Positions 1 through 7,870 of a stretch of 30,315 bases of DNA are shown here, piece after piece (position 1 is the stretch's first letter; every line of letters begins with the position of its first letter). The translations under genes and the position numbers were made by a program. The DNA comes from JABDPF01 sp036351055. Lineage in GTDB: Bacteria; Pseudomonadota; Gammaproteobacteria; Xanthomonadales; SZUA-36. Below the pieces are notes generated by a model that saw only the letters and a program-made list of their open reading frames with translations, made no database searches and was not told the origin of the DNA. The stretch is taken from NCBI GenBank assembly GCA_036351055.1, contig JAZBOH010000242.1:1-30315 (forward strand). Reading direction: 5' to 3'.

Positions 1-774
1 GCTGCCATCGCTGCCCATGAACACCAGGATGCCGCCCGCCGGCAAGCCGTTGTTGACGCCCTGGTGGTCCTGTTCCGGCTCGCCGTGGCATTGCCTGCAG
101 TTTTCAACGTAAAACGTACGGCCGGCCGGGGCGCTGGCGCCGTCGTGAATGCCGTAGGCGACTGGATTGCTCGTGGTGTCGACGTTGGTAAAATAGAATT
201 TGGGATCAGCATCCGCGTAATTGATGAAATCCACCAGGCAATCGAGCTGGTCCTGGCTCAGCGTGACGTCACCGGCGTTGGCGCCAGTGCCTGAAAAGTC
301 GGGGTGCTGGTTGCCCAGCGTGTAACCGGCCGAGTGGGCTACTTTGTCTTCGAGGGTGGCCAGGTGATCGATCTCGACCCAGCTTCCCGAGCCATCCTGG
401 TAGCTGCGTCCGACGCCTTCATGCAGGATATCGGCGGCATCGATTTCGTAATAGTGTCCGAGGCCGGGTGCTATATCGCGTGAGGTGGGATCCGGGTCAC
501 CGAGTCCCGTATTGGGTGTTTCCGCGCTGCGTATATTTCGAACAGAACCTCCATTTTCACCCAGGCGGTCCCACCCGTGACAGGATACGCAGCGCAGGTA
601 GCTGGCCAGTGGCTCACCCGCGGGCAGGCCGCTTCCACCAGCCGAAGTGCTGGTCCAGTCATCCCATGCGAGTGCACCCAGCTCCAGACATGCATCCGGG
701 GCTGGCTTGGCAAACGCCATCGGATAGAACAGCAAGAGGGCCAAGAACAGTAAGCTACTATTACGGTATGCCAC
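1..774 (-). CDS. Di-heme c-type cytochrome, exported (3' end beyond left edge)
   Basis: The reading frame is open for 258 codons from 774 to the left edge and has no stop, so the C-terminus lies outside the window. I place the start at a GTG (774) because AGGAGG sits six bases upstream; an in-frame TTG lies at 780 and an ATG at 720, the latter inside the signal peptide. Residues about 2-23 form a hydrophobic signal peptide ending in MAFA. Two heme-attachment motifs are visible, CVSCH at residues 62-66 and CRQCH at 226-230, so the protein should be a periplasmic or membrane-associated electron carrier or heme enzyme. About 160 residues separate the hemes, more than in a simple small di-heme carrier, so it may be a larger multi-domain cytochrome or oxidase subunit. 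The exact family is not recognised. It is transcribed away from the repeat-rich gap at 775-1152. Confidence 0.8.
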   Translation of the reverse strand, partial: MAYRNSSLLFLALLLFYPMAFAKPAPDACLELGALAWDDWTSTSAGGSGLPAGEPLASYLRCVSCHGWDRLGENGGSVRNIRSAETPNTGLGDPDPTSRDIAPGLGHYYEIDAADILHEGVGRSYQDGSGSWVEIDHLATLEDKVAHSAGYTLGNQHPDFSGTGANAGDVTLSQDQLDCLVDFINYADADPKFYFTNVDTTSNPVAYGIHDGASAPAGRTFYVENCRQCHGEPEQDHQGVNNGLPAGGILVFMGSDGS

Positions 775-1152
775 GTCCAACCTCCTGCGCCGGCAGACAA
801 TACCTGAACCTAACAATAGTTATCTTCATTCAAGCTGAAGGCAAATTTTAACTTCTCTTAAGGTGTCTCTGCGTGCCCGGCTTGTCACCCGGCTGTAGCA
901 AAAGGGGCCAGAAAAAGGGGCCGGATACATTTAACGGCAAAAAATGTATCCGGCCCCATTTCAAGAATGCCTCAACCGGTGTTCGCCGAAGTTCACTAAA
1001 TGACGCGGTGAAGCGCTTTTCAGAGGAAATCAGGGTAAGAGTATTGAATTATCCATAAAAGGGGCCGGATACATTAAACCGCCGAAAATGTATCCGGCCC
1101 CTTTTTTTGAGCGAGCGTCCCCGGAAAGGGGGTATACGGTGCCGCGACCAGG
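775..1152. other. Gap between cytochrome and lyase genes, mostly repeats
   Basis: No convincing gene is present. The first 90 bases are AT-rich and probably hold the promoter of the leftward cytochrome gene, though no clear -35/-10 pair stands out. The rest is a partial AAAGGGGCCAGA unit (901-912), the 194-bp double-hairpin element and one copy of the GGAAAGGGGGTAT-core repeat, each listed separately. A short open frame at 873-1058 lies wholly within the repeat and has no ribosome binding site. Confidence 0.6.
912..1105. repeat. 194-bp double-hairpin interspersed element, copy 1
   Basis: Two strong hairpins bound about 100 bp of unique-looking sequence. The left hairpin has perfect 16-bp arms at 917-932 and 942-957 with a 9-base loop. 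The right has perfect 19-bp arms at 1057-1075 and 1087-1105 with an 11-base loop. All arms share the core GGGGCCGGATACA. A second copy of identical length, about 80% identical by eye, lies at 23584-23777. This resembles a MITE or BIME mobilised in trans, perhaps by a REP-associated Y1 (RAYT) transposase; that link is inference. The right hairpin is flanked by T-runs on both strands, so it could also terminate transcription from the lyase gene to its right. Confidence 0.75.
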
Positions 1153-1154
1153 TT
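1117..1154 (+). repeat. GGAAAGGGGGTAT-core repeat, copy A
   Basis: The stretch from GTCCCCGGAAAGGGGGTATA to GCCGCGACCAGGTTAA matches related copies at 18906-18945 (and its inverted partner), 23230-23270 (reversed) and 23463-23500. It abuts and slightly overlaps the stop codon of the leftward lyase gene. Shared parts are the GGAAAG core and the GCGACC(A/G)GGTT tail. Confidence 0.6.
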
Positions 1155-2457
1155 AACTCCCGGTAGCGGTAGTCCCAGAAGAGTAGTCTGGCAGCGTCAC
1201 CGCGTCGACTACGCCGAGGCGTTGCAATGCGCTTTCCAGTTGCTGCCAGCGCTGCTCGATGGTGCCGGTGATGCCGACCGACAGGCGCACCAGGCCCGGG
1301 GAGATGCCCGCTGCTTTTTTGTCTTCATCGGTCATTTCGCTCGACGTTGTGCTGCCGGAGCATGACATAAGGGTGTCGAAATAGCCCAGGCTGACCGCGA
1401 GGTAGCCGAAGCGGTAGTCGTTCTGCAGCATGTCCATCAGTTTATAGGCCATTTCCTGGGTGCCCATGTCGAGCGTCAACAGTCCGCCGTAGCCGTAGTC
1501 GGGGCAGTGCAGGCGGCTGAACAGCTCGAAGTCCGGGTGATCGTCCAGTCCGGGGTAGTTGACGGCCAGGCCAAGTTTCTGCAGGCGTTCGGCAAACAGC
1601 TGGGCGCGTTTACTGTGCTCGATCATGCGCAGGGGCAGGTGCGGAATGCGCAGGTTGAGGTTGTAGGCGACCTTTGGATCCATCGTTGGTCCCAGTATCA
1701 TCAACGCACCCAGGTGCAGGTCCATCAATTGCAGGATGAAGTCCTTGTCGGCGCAGATGGCCCCCGAGATATGGTCGGAAGCGCCGCCGATGAACTTGGT
1801 CATGCTGTGGATGACGATATCGGCGCCCAGCTGTTTCGGGCTGAGCAGGAGCGGGCTGAAGGTATTGTCGATCACCAGTTTCGCGCCGTGGCGGTGAGCG
1901 ATCTCGGCCAGTGCCGGGATATCGGCAACCCGCAGCGTCGGGTTGGAGATGCTCTCGGTGTACAAAACCCGGGTCTGTTCCGTCATGGCGGCTTCGACCG
2001 CCTCGAGATCGCTGATATCGACCAGCGTGGAGGCGATTCCCGACTTGGCTGGCAGGAAATCGTGCAGCAGGGCATAGGTACCGCCGTAAACCGTGTTGGA
2101 CGATACGATGTGATCACCTGCATTGCACAATTGCAGCAGGGTGCAGGAGATCGCGGCCATGCCGCTGGCCGCGCAATAGGCGGCTTCCGTTCCTTCGAGT
2201 GCAGCCAGTTGCCGCGACAGGCTGTACACCGTAGGGTTGAAGTGGCGGCCATAGAGATAGCAGCCGCCCTTGTCCGGACCGTGTTCGCCGGTGAACATGC
2301 CGGACAATATGTCGGGGTGCATGGCCGTGAACGTCGTGCTGGCCTCGATGGACATGTTGACGCCGCCGTGTTCACCGAACTCGTGGCGTGTATTGGCCAG
2401 TGCCTCGACCGGGTTTTTGATGTTGGGGTGTTTGACGATCCGATCGCTGGATTTCAT
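1153..2457 (-). CDS. PLP-dependent Cys/Met-metabolism lyase, methionine gamma-lyase-like
   Basis: This 434-residue cytoplasmic enzyme belongs to the Cys/Met metabolism PLP family (cystathionine gamma-synthase, cystathionine lyases, methionine gamma-lyase). Visible family marks are YGRHFNPT (69-76, phosphate-binding Tyr and Arg), ASGMAAI (97-103), DNTF (Asp197, pyridine nitrogen contact), SMTK with the Schiff-base Lys221, and Arg391 in GLVRLSVG for the substrate carboxylate. In methionine gamma-lyase a cysteine follows the catalytic Tyr-Gly (YGC, Cys116 of P. putida); here that position is glycine (YGG, 124-126), so strict methionine specificity is uncertain. The ATG has AGGA nine bases upstream. 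A divergent Lrp/AsnC regulator gene lies 116 bp away, the same layout as mdeA/mdeR of Pseudomonas putida, which favours degradation of a sulfur amino acid over methionine biosynthesis. Alternatives are cystathionine or homocysteine gamma-lyase. Confidence 0.85.
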   Translation of the reverse strand: MKSSDRIVKHPNIKNPVEALANTRHEFGEHGGVNMSIEASTTFTAMHPDILSGMFTGEHGPDKGGCYLYGRHFNPTVYSLSRQLAALEGTEAAYCAASGMAAISCTLLQLCNAGDHIVSSNTVYGGTYALLHDFLPAKSGIASTLVDISDLEAVEAAMTEQTRVLYTESISNPTLRVADIPALAEIAHRHGAKLVIDNTFSPLLLSPKQLGADIVIHSMTKFIGGASDHISGAICADKDFILQLMDLHLGALMILGPTMDPKVAYNLNLRIPHLPLRMIEHSKRAQLFAERLQKLGLAVNYPGLDDHPDFELFSRLHCPDYGYGGLLTLDMGTQEMAYKLMDMLQNDYRFGYLAVSLGYFDTLMSCSGSTTSSEMTDEDKKAAGISPGLVRLSVGITGTIEQRWQQLESALQRLGVVDAVTLPDYSSGTTATGS

Positions 2458-2573
2458 GTTGTCGATTCCTGTAATGGATTCACCGAATATTCACAATATG
2501 CCGGATATAATAGAATAAAGTGCCATATAAATGGATATAAACGAATATAGTACGGAAAAGGGTCAAAATAACG
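2458..2573. promoter_or_regulatory. Divergent promoter region of lyase and Lrp-type regulator
   Basis: This 116-bp gap is much more AT-rich than the flanking genes. On the plus strand TTCACA (2490-2495), 15 bp and TAGAAT (2511-2516) could serve the regulator gene; a perfect TATAAT overlaps at 2506-2511. The motif GAATA/TATTC recurs several times, including the palindrome GAATATTC near 2485-2492, which could be contacts for the Lrp-type protein. The binding-site assignment is inference. Confidence 0.45.
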
Positions 2574-3047
2574 ATGTTGGATCGAATCGATTATCAAATT
2601 GTGGGCCTGTTACGAAAGAATGCTCGGTTATCCAACAAGGAGATCGCGGCAAAGGTCGGGCTGGCGCCTTCCACCTGCCTGGTGCGAACCCGGATGTTGC
2701 AGCAGACCGGGGTGATCAGCGGTTTCAAGGCAGAGGTAAATCCCCTCGCGCTGGGCGTCGGCCTGCAGGCGATGATCGCCGTGCGGCTGAAGCGGCACTA
2801 CAAGCCGGACGTCGAAGCCTTCAGACAACATGCGCTCGACCTGCCCGAAGTGATACGCCTCTACCACGTCGCCGGGCCGATCGATTTCCTGGCCCATGTC
2901 TGGGCGAAGGATCCCGAACACTTGCGCGACCTGGCGATGACGGCTTTCACCGCACGCGAAGAAGTCTCGCATATCGAGACCGAGCTCATTTTCGAACACG
3001 TCAGCTGCCGGGAGTTGCCCGGTTTTCTCGAAGAACTTCAGGGCTAG
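2574..3047 (+). CDS. Lrp/AsnC-family transcriptional regulator (MdeR-like)
   Basis: The 157-residue protein has the standard Lrp layout: an N-terminal winged helix-turn-helix (about residues 2-60, with NKEIAAKVGLAPSTC as the recognition region) and a C-terminal RAM/AsnC ligand-binding domain (about 65-150). Length is normal for the family. It is divergent from a methionine gamma-lyase-like gene, so its likely role is to sense an amino acid, perhaps methionine or a relative, and switch that lyase on, as MdeR does for mdeA. The start ATG has only a modest AAAAGGG upstream, near 2557-2563. The assignment as regulator of the neighbour rests on gene order, not on a proven operator. Confidence 0.88.
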   Translation: MLDRIDYQIVGLLRKNARLSNKEIAAKVGLAPSTCLVRTRMLQQTGVISGFKAEVNPLALGVGLQAMIAVRLKRHYKPDVEAFRQHALDLPEVIRLYHVAGPIDFLAHVWAKDPEHLRDLAMTAFTAREEVSHIETELIFEHVSCRELPGFLEELQG

Positions 3048-3104
3048 CCGCAAAAACCTTTATCATGTGCGGGTTTCCGCAGTTCATATGAAGGAACCTT
3101 GTTT

Positions 3105-5033
3105 ATGATTCGAAGCAGGGGAACAGGAAAACTCCCTGTCTTCGCTACCTTGTTGGTGGCCTGCTTGTTGCTGAACGCTTGTGCAGGCACGGCGCGTGGC
3201 GTGAGGCAGTCGGTTTACCAGCACGACGAGTCCTTGTCTGTCGTCGATTTCAGCCAGTCCCAGGCGGACGCGATGGTCGTGATCCGTTACCCGGCGGTCG
3301 TGCAGGAAGATGCCTTGCCGGCTTATTACCGCAGCTTTGAGCAGAACGCGATCGGTGGCAGTGTCGACCGCAGCGGCTTGCCGCCGATGGAAAGCGAACG
3401 CATCGCCCAGTCGATCATCGCCAAGTCCAATTACTACGTAATGTCCCTTTACCGCGAATTGAGCCGCGGGTTCCCGGAAGACTCCGTGCTGTTGTCGCCG
3501 CACGTGATCGAGCTGGATGAAAACGATCGGCTGACCAGCCGGCCGCTGCTCGCGTCGGAGCAGATCCCGAGCGTGGTCGCTATTGATTTCAGCGTTTACA
3601 GCTTTCCCGATCCAGGCAAGATGATGGATTCGCCACCGCTGACTCTCGGCGATATCGTCACACCACTGTTTGTCATCCATTCCAACCGCTGGGTGCGGCC
3701 GTCCACCCATGGCCTGCTGTTGTCCAGCGAGGCACTGGTTGAAGCGTCCTGGACCCTCTCCAGGGAGCAGGCCAGCGGCCAGGTGGAGGCACTGCTTGGG
3801 TGGGGCGAGGCGCCGATGCGGGAGCTCGACTTCATCCGGTTCCTGGATCGCGGAGACATGGCCTTCAAGGACCTGCCATTGAAGGGGCCGGGCGAATCGC
3901 GCCGGGAAGTCGTGGCCGTCGAAGTTCACCCGCTGGAAAAAATCCGGATGGATCCTGCCACGATGATGCAGTTGCGGGCCAACCCCGGCCTCGATCCTTT
4001 CGCAGAGGAGTTTGTGAAAGGGGCGGCGACACGGATCGTCACGGCGCTCAACCGTGCCGACCACGACCGGGCCACCTTTTTCGAACGCCAGGCCGCCTTG
4101 TCGAAATTTGACCCCAACCTTGGCATCGCCTTCCTGTCCAATTCCGCCAGCGAGGATCTTCGCGCCAGGCTGCAGATGGGCGAGGCCCTGGTCAAGGCCG
4201 AGCGCAGATTTCTTTCCGCCCAGTCGGCGGCCCTGTATGAAGGCACCTTCGAGGGAACCTATGGCGACCAGATGCGCCAGGTCCTGGAAGCAGAGTTCAA
4301 AATGCTGGAGGACCGCCGCGACATGGCCAGGGCGCAGAACTGGAGCACGGCCATTGCCATCGTCGCGATGGCGGGCGCGGCCTACGCCGGATCGGACCCC
4401 GGCAGCAGCAATTTTTTCAATTCGCGAACCTTCGGCAACATGGCGATGTTGACTTCACTGTGGGCCATGAACAAGGCATTTGCCACCCATGCCCAGTCAA
4501 AAACGGTCGGTGAAAATTTCCTGCTGCAAATGGCCCCGGCCATCAACCGCCAGGTGTCGGTGCAGGTGGAGTGGCTGGAGTCGACCGAGGAAATTACCGC
4601 ACGGGACTTCAATGAGTTGCGCGAAAAAACCCTGGCCCTGTATCAGCGCAGCGTTCGCGGCGTAAGGTTTGAATACGACCCGACCTGCCGCTTTAGCCAC
4701 CCGGCGCTGGAAACCCCCGGCACCTGGTTTGGCCGCTGTGATAACGGGAAGGCTTATTCCGCCGGTTACGGCCTGGTGGTGGACGCGCAGGGCAATACGA
4801 TCGAGTACCTCGGTGCGGCCAATGACGGCCTGGCCGAGGGTTCCGGCGCGATGATTTTCCGTTCTCCCGGCCAGGAGGGAGCGGTTTACTACGAGGGCAG
4901 TTTCAGTGCGGGCCTGCCGCATGGTGTCGTCTGGGTGGAGGAAGCCGGGCGCAAGCCAAGGGTAAGGGCTTTCCAGGCTGGGCTTGACAAGGGTGCGGCA
5001 GATGTTGGTCAATTGCAGCGGTTCAAATTCTGA
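3105..5033 (+). CDS. Uncharacterised lipoprotein with C-terminal MORN-like repeats (paralogue 1)
   Basis: The 642-residue protein begins with a lipoprotein signal; LNAC places the lipidated Cys at residue 26, followed by Ala rather than Asp, which points to the outer membrane. I chose ATG 3105 (AAGGA nine bases upstream) over a TTG two codons earlier. A long middle region has no fold I recognise. A hydrophobic, Gly/Ala-rich stretch lies at about 412-455. The last 105 residues carry three MORN-like units, starting near GTWFGRC (539), YLGAANDG (568) and YYEGSFSAGLPHG (595). A Cys pair just before and inside the first unit is kept in the paralogue and may form a disulfide. The next gene is a full-length paralogue 17 bp downstream, roughly half identical by eye. 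Function unknown; an envelope role is likely. Confidence 0.88.
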   Translation: MIRSRGTGKLPVFATLLVACLLLNACAGTARGVRQSVYQHDESLSVVDFSQSQADAMVVIRYPAVVQEDALPAYYRSFEQNAIGGSVDRSGLPPMESERIAQSIIAKSNYYVMSLYRELSRGFPEDSVLLSPHVIELDENDRLTSRPLLASEQIPSVVAIDFSVYSFPDPGKMMDSPPLTLGDIVTPLFVIHSNRWVRPSTHGLLLSSEALVEASWTLSREQASGQVEALLGWGEAPMRELDFIRFLDRGDMAFKDLPLKGPGESRREVVAVEVHPLEKIRMDPATMMQLRANPGLDPFAEEFVKGAATRIVTALNRADHDRATFFERQAALSKFDPNLGIAFLSNSASEDLRARLQMGEALVKAERRFLSAQSAALYEGTFEGTYGDQMRQVLEAEFKMLEDRRDMARAQNWSTAIAIVAMAGAAYAGSDPGSSNFFNSRTFGNMAMLTSLWAMNKAFATHAQSKTVGENFLLQMAPAINRQVSVQVEWLESTEEITARDFNELREKTLALYQRSVRGVRFEYDPTCRFSHPALETPGTWFGRCDNGKAYSAGYGLVVDAQGNTIEYLGAANDGLAEGSGAMIFRSPGQEGAVYYEGSFSAGLPHGVVWVEEAGRKPRVRAFQAGLDKGAADVGQLQRFKF

Positions 5034-5050
5034 AAGGCCTGCCGTTTATA

Positions 5051-6973
5051 GTGAGAGTCTGGAACAAAGTCGCCATCCTGGTCCTCGCGGTCGTATTGAC
5101 CGTGCTGCTGGGCGCCTGTGCCGGAACGGCGCGTGGCACCAAGTCCTCGGCATTTACCGGCGCCGAACAGGTCGAGGTCACCGACTTCAGCCTGTCCAAG
5201 GCCGATGCCCTGGTCGTGATCCGCTACCCGGCCATCATCCACGCAGATGCCGAGGAACCCTATTTTCACGCCTTTTCGATTAACGCGATCGGCGGTGAAG
5301 TACCGCCGGTCAACCGCACCAAGAAGGTCACCACGCGGATCGCGCAGTCCGCCATCGCCAAGTCCAACTACTACGTGATGTCGCTGTACCGTGAACTGCA
5401 GCGGGAGCTGCCCGAGAACACCGTGCTTCTCTCGCCGCATATCGTCCTGTGGGATCGCGACCGGGGTCTTTACAGCCGGCCCATCCTGGCGACCGAGCAG
5501 ATCCCCAGCGTGCTGACGATCGATTTCAATGTCTATTCCTTCCCGGATCCCACGGCTCTGATGGACTCGCCGCCGGTGACATTCGGTGACCTGGTCACGC
5601 CGTTGCTGGTGGTGCATAGCAATCGCTGGATGCAGCCGGCGACGAACGGGCTGATCCTGGCCAGCGATCCGCTGATCGCTTCGTCCTGGGAGCTGTCGGA
5701 AACGGGTGTGCAGAACGACCTGCAACAGAAGTTTGCCTACGGCCTGCCCGACTGGCAGCGCGAGCTGGACTTCGTGCACTTCCTGGGCAGCCGGAATCCC
5801 GATGAACGCTCCGTGCCACGCAAGGGCCTGAACGAAGCGCGCCGTGAACTGATGGCCGTGGAAACCTACCCGGTTGAAAAGATCCTCCTCAATGGCGATT
5901 TGCTGGAAAACCTGGTTTCAGATTACAGCCAGGACCCCTTTGTCGAAGCTTTCGTGCGCGGGGCGGGCAGCAACGTCAAGCTGTTGCTCAATTCGGTTGA
6001 CCACGACCGGGCCACGTTTTTTGCGCGGCAACAGGCCCTGAACCGATTTGACCCAGAACTGGCCGTGGCCTTCCTGGCCCGGTCCAGCGGCGAGAGCGTC
6101 CGCGCCCGCCTGCAGCTGGCCGAGGCCCTGATCGAGGCTGAGCGCAAGTTTCTCGCCGCACAGGCCATTGGACTGTTTGATGGCGCTTACATGGGTGACT
6201 ATGGCAACAAGATGCGGGAGATGATCCAGGGTGAGTACAAGCTCCTGCAAGACCGGCGTGTCGCGGCCCGCAAGCAAAACGTCACCACCGCTGTTGCGGC
6301 CCTGGCGCTGGCTGGTTCGATTTACGCGGCCAGCGCGTCCGGCGCGGTCAGCGGCGTGGCCATGCAGGGGTTCAGCGGCGCATTGATGCTGGGCTCCCTG
6401 TGGGCCATGAGTTCCACCATGGAAATGCGCGCCGACTCGGCCGAGATGTCGGAAAACTTCCTGGCCCTGATCGCCCCGGCGCTGGAACGCCAGATCTCGG
6501 TGCAAATGGAGTGGCTGGACTCAAAAGAACGGATTTCCGCGCTGGGTTTTGCCGAGTTCCGCAACAAGACCCTGACCCTCTACCAGGCAAGGGTGCGGTC
6601 GCTGCAGGGGCAGTTCGAGGACGACTGCCTGTTCGACCAGCCAGGCTTCCGCCAACAGGGCCGCTGGTATGGGAAGTGCCTGGACGGCCGCGCCGACGGG
6701 CGTGGTTACGGGGTGATCGTGGATGATTCCGGCCAGTCCGTGGAATACCTGGGTGCGGCAGAGAACGGAATGGCGTCGGGCACCGGCGGCATGATCACCC
6801 GTTATGCGAACCAGGCGGGTGCGTTGTACCTGGAAGGCACGTTCAGCAATGGTTTGCCGGATGGCGTATTGCGGGTTGAAGAACCGGAAAGTAGGCCACG
6901 AACCAGGGAATTTCGCGCCGGAAAAGATGTCGGAAGTGCATCGGAAAACCAACTGAAACGACTGACGTTCTGA
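5051..6973 (+). CDS. Uncharacterised lipoprotein with C-terminal MORN-like repeats (paralogue 2)
   Basis: This 640-residue protein is a tandem duplicate of the upstream gene. The lipobox LGAC puts lipidated Cys at residue 23, again followed by AGTARG as in paralogue 1. Long blocks are shared, for example SNYYVMSLYREL, VTPL followed by HSNRW, and DHDRATFF. The hydrophobic middle segment and the terminal MORN-like units (the last from YLEGTFSNGLPDG at 593) are also kept. The GTG start follows the previous stop by 17 bp; AAAGG lies 13 bases upstream, a weak spacing, but the start gives a well-formed signal peptide. Retention of two intact full-length copies suggests both products are needed, perhaps as a hetero-oligomer. 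No function is known to me. Confidence 0.87.
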   Translation: MRVWNKVAILVLAVVLTVLLGACAGTARGTKSSAFTGAEQVEVTDFSLSKADALVVIRYPAIIHADAEEPYFHAFSINAIGGEVPPVNRTKKVTTRIAQSAIAKSNYYVMSLYRELQRELPENTVLLSPHIVLWDRDRGLYSRPILATEQIPSVLTIDFNVYSFPDPTALMDSPPVTFGDLVTPLLVVHSNRWMQPATNGLILASDPLIASSWELSETGVQNDLQQKFAYGLPDWQRELDFVHFLGSRNPDERSVPRKGLNEARRELMAVETYPVEKILLNGDLLENLVSDYSQDPFVEAFVRGAGSNVKLLLNSVDHDRATFFARQQALNRFDPELAVAFLARSSGESVRARLQLAEALIEAERKFLAAQAIGLFDGAYMGDYGNKMREMIQGEYKLLQDRRVAARKQNVTTAVAALALAGSIYAASASGAVSGVAMQGFSGALMLGSLWAMSSTMEMRADSAEMSENFLALIAPALERQISVQMEWLDSKERISALGFAEFRNKTLTLYQARVRSLQGQFEDDCLFDQPGFRQQGRWYGKCLDGRADGRGYGVIVDDSGQSVEYLGAAENGMASGTGGMITRYANQAGALYLEGTFSNGLPDGVLRVEEPESRPRTREFRAGKDVGSASENQLKRLTF

Positions 6974-6983
6974 GAACTGACAG

Positions 6984-7766
6984 ATGCCGCGACTGCGCCA
7001 AATCCTGATGACCCTACTTCTGTTCAGCCTGCCGGCGGTTGGCTTTGCCGCCATCAGTTTCGAGACCATCGAGGAAAAAACGCCCGGAGAGCAGTACCGG
7101 CAGCTCAGCCTGCTGATGCTGATCACCGGTGGCACCGACCCGGCCATGCTAGAAATGCTCCAGCCCGTGATCGACATGCAGGAAGCCGGCGCAGCGCCTG
7201 CCATGGACCTGGAACTGGATGACTACGTGACCCCGCTGATTCGCATCGTTGACCAGGAAATCCTGCTGGGCGGCGCGGCCCAGGTGTTCCGTTTTGCCCA
7301 TGAAAACGGGCCCGAAATCCAGCGGCGCCTGACCCGCATCGCCACCCAGAACCCGATCCTGATCAGCATGGTCGACATCAACGAACTGGCTGCCGATGCG
7401 ATCATCATCCGCAATTCCATTGCCGATACCATCGAATATACCGAGTCCATCGATGCCCGGGAAGCCGCGGCGCGCCTGGCGGCTTTTCGCAGCCAGACCG
7501 TCTATTTACGCAATATGATGGAATACAACAAGTTCCAGGAAGAACTGTCGCAGATTACCAACCAGGCCATCCTGGACCTCGGTGGGCGTCTCGACGCCTA
7601 CCAGCGCATGTTCGACGAGGATGTCGATGAGGACCTGATCAGGCGCCGTATCGAGTCCGCGCAGATCATGAATTCCCAGGCCGAGGAGCGCTTCAAGGGT
7701 GAAGCCATGCTGCGCAACGCAGAGCTGCTGATGATGCTGATCCTGATGGAGTCTCAGGTCTACTAA
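6984..7766 (+). CDS. Small exported helical protein, third gene of the lipoprotein operon
   Basis: The 260-residue product has an N-terminal signal peptide (about residues 1-22, ending VGFAA) and no lipobox, so it should be periplasmic. The rest looks mostly alpha-helical, rich in Glu, Arg, Leu, Ile and Met, with several amphipathic stretches; the last 20 residues (LLMMLILMESQVY) are very hydrophobic. It contains no cysteine and no catalytic motif I recognise. It starts 10 bp after the second lipoprotein gene and lies on the same strand, so it is very probably in the same transcript and may act with the two lipoproteins. No family recognised. Confidence 0.8.
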   Translation: MPRLRQILMTLLLFSLPAVGFAAISFETIEEKTPGEQYRQLSLLMLITGGTDPAMLEMLQPVIDMQEAGAAPAMDLELDDYVTPLIRIVDQEILLGGAAQVFRFAHENGPEIQRRLTRIATQNPILISMVDINELAADAIIIRNSIADTIEYTESIDAREAAARLAAFRSQTVYLRNMMEYNKFQEELSQITNQAILDLGGRLDAYQRMFDEDVDEDLIRRRIESAQIMNSQAEERFKGEAMLRNAELLMMLILMESQVY

Positions 7767-7870
7767 GCGGCCAGCTGAAAGATCTTCCCGTCGGCCCGCT
7801 TTGCGCTGCGCGCACATTCACCAGATAATGTCCGGACGTGTACCGCCGGAACATCTTAGCGAGGAGCTTC

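Noticed and set aside
873..1058. Small open frame resembling another at 23470-23730
   Set aside because: The similar peptides come from the shared 194-bp repeat. There is no ribosome binding site, and the frame is fixed simply because both copies have the same length.
912..1105. Insertion sequence
   Set aside because: No transposase reading frame exists inside either 194-bp copy and no flanking target-site duplication was evident, so only a non-autonomous element can be claimed.
3084..4064. 326-codon open frame on the minus strand
   Set aside because: It is antisense to the first lipoprotein gene, whose signal peptide and full-length paralogue prove the plus strand is the coding one.
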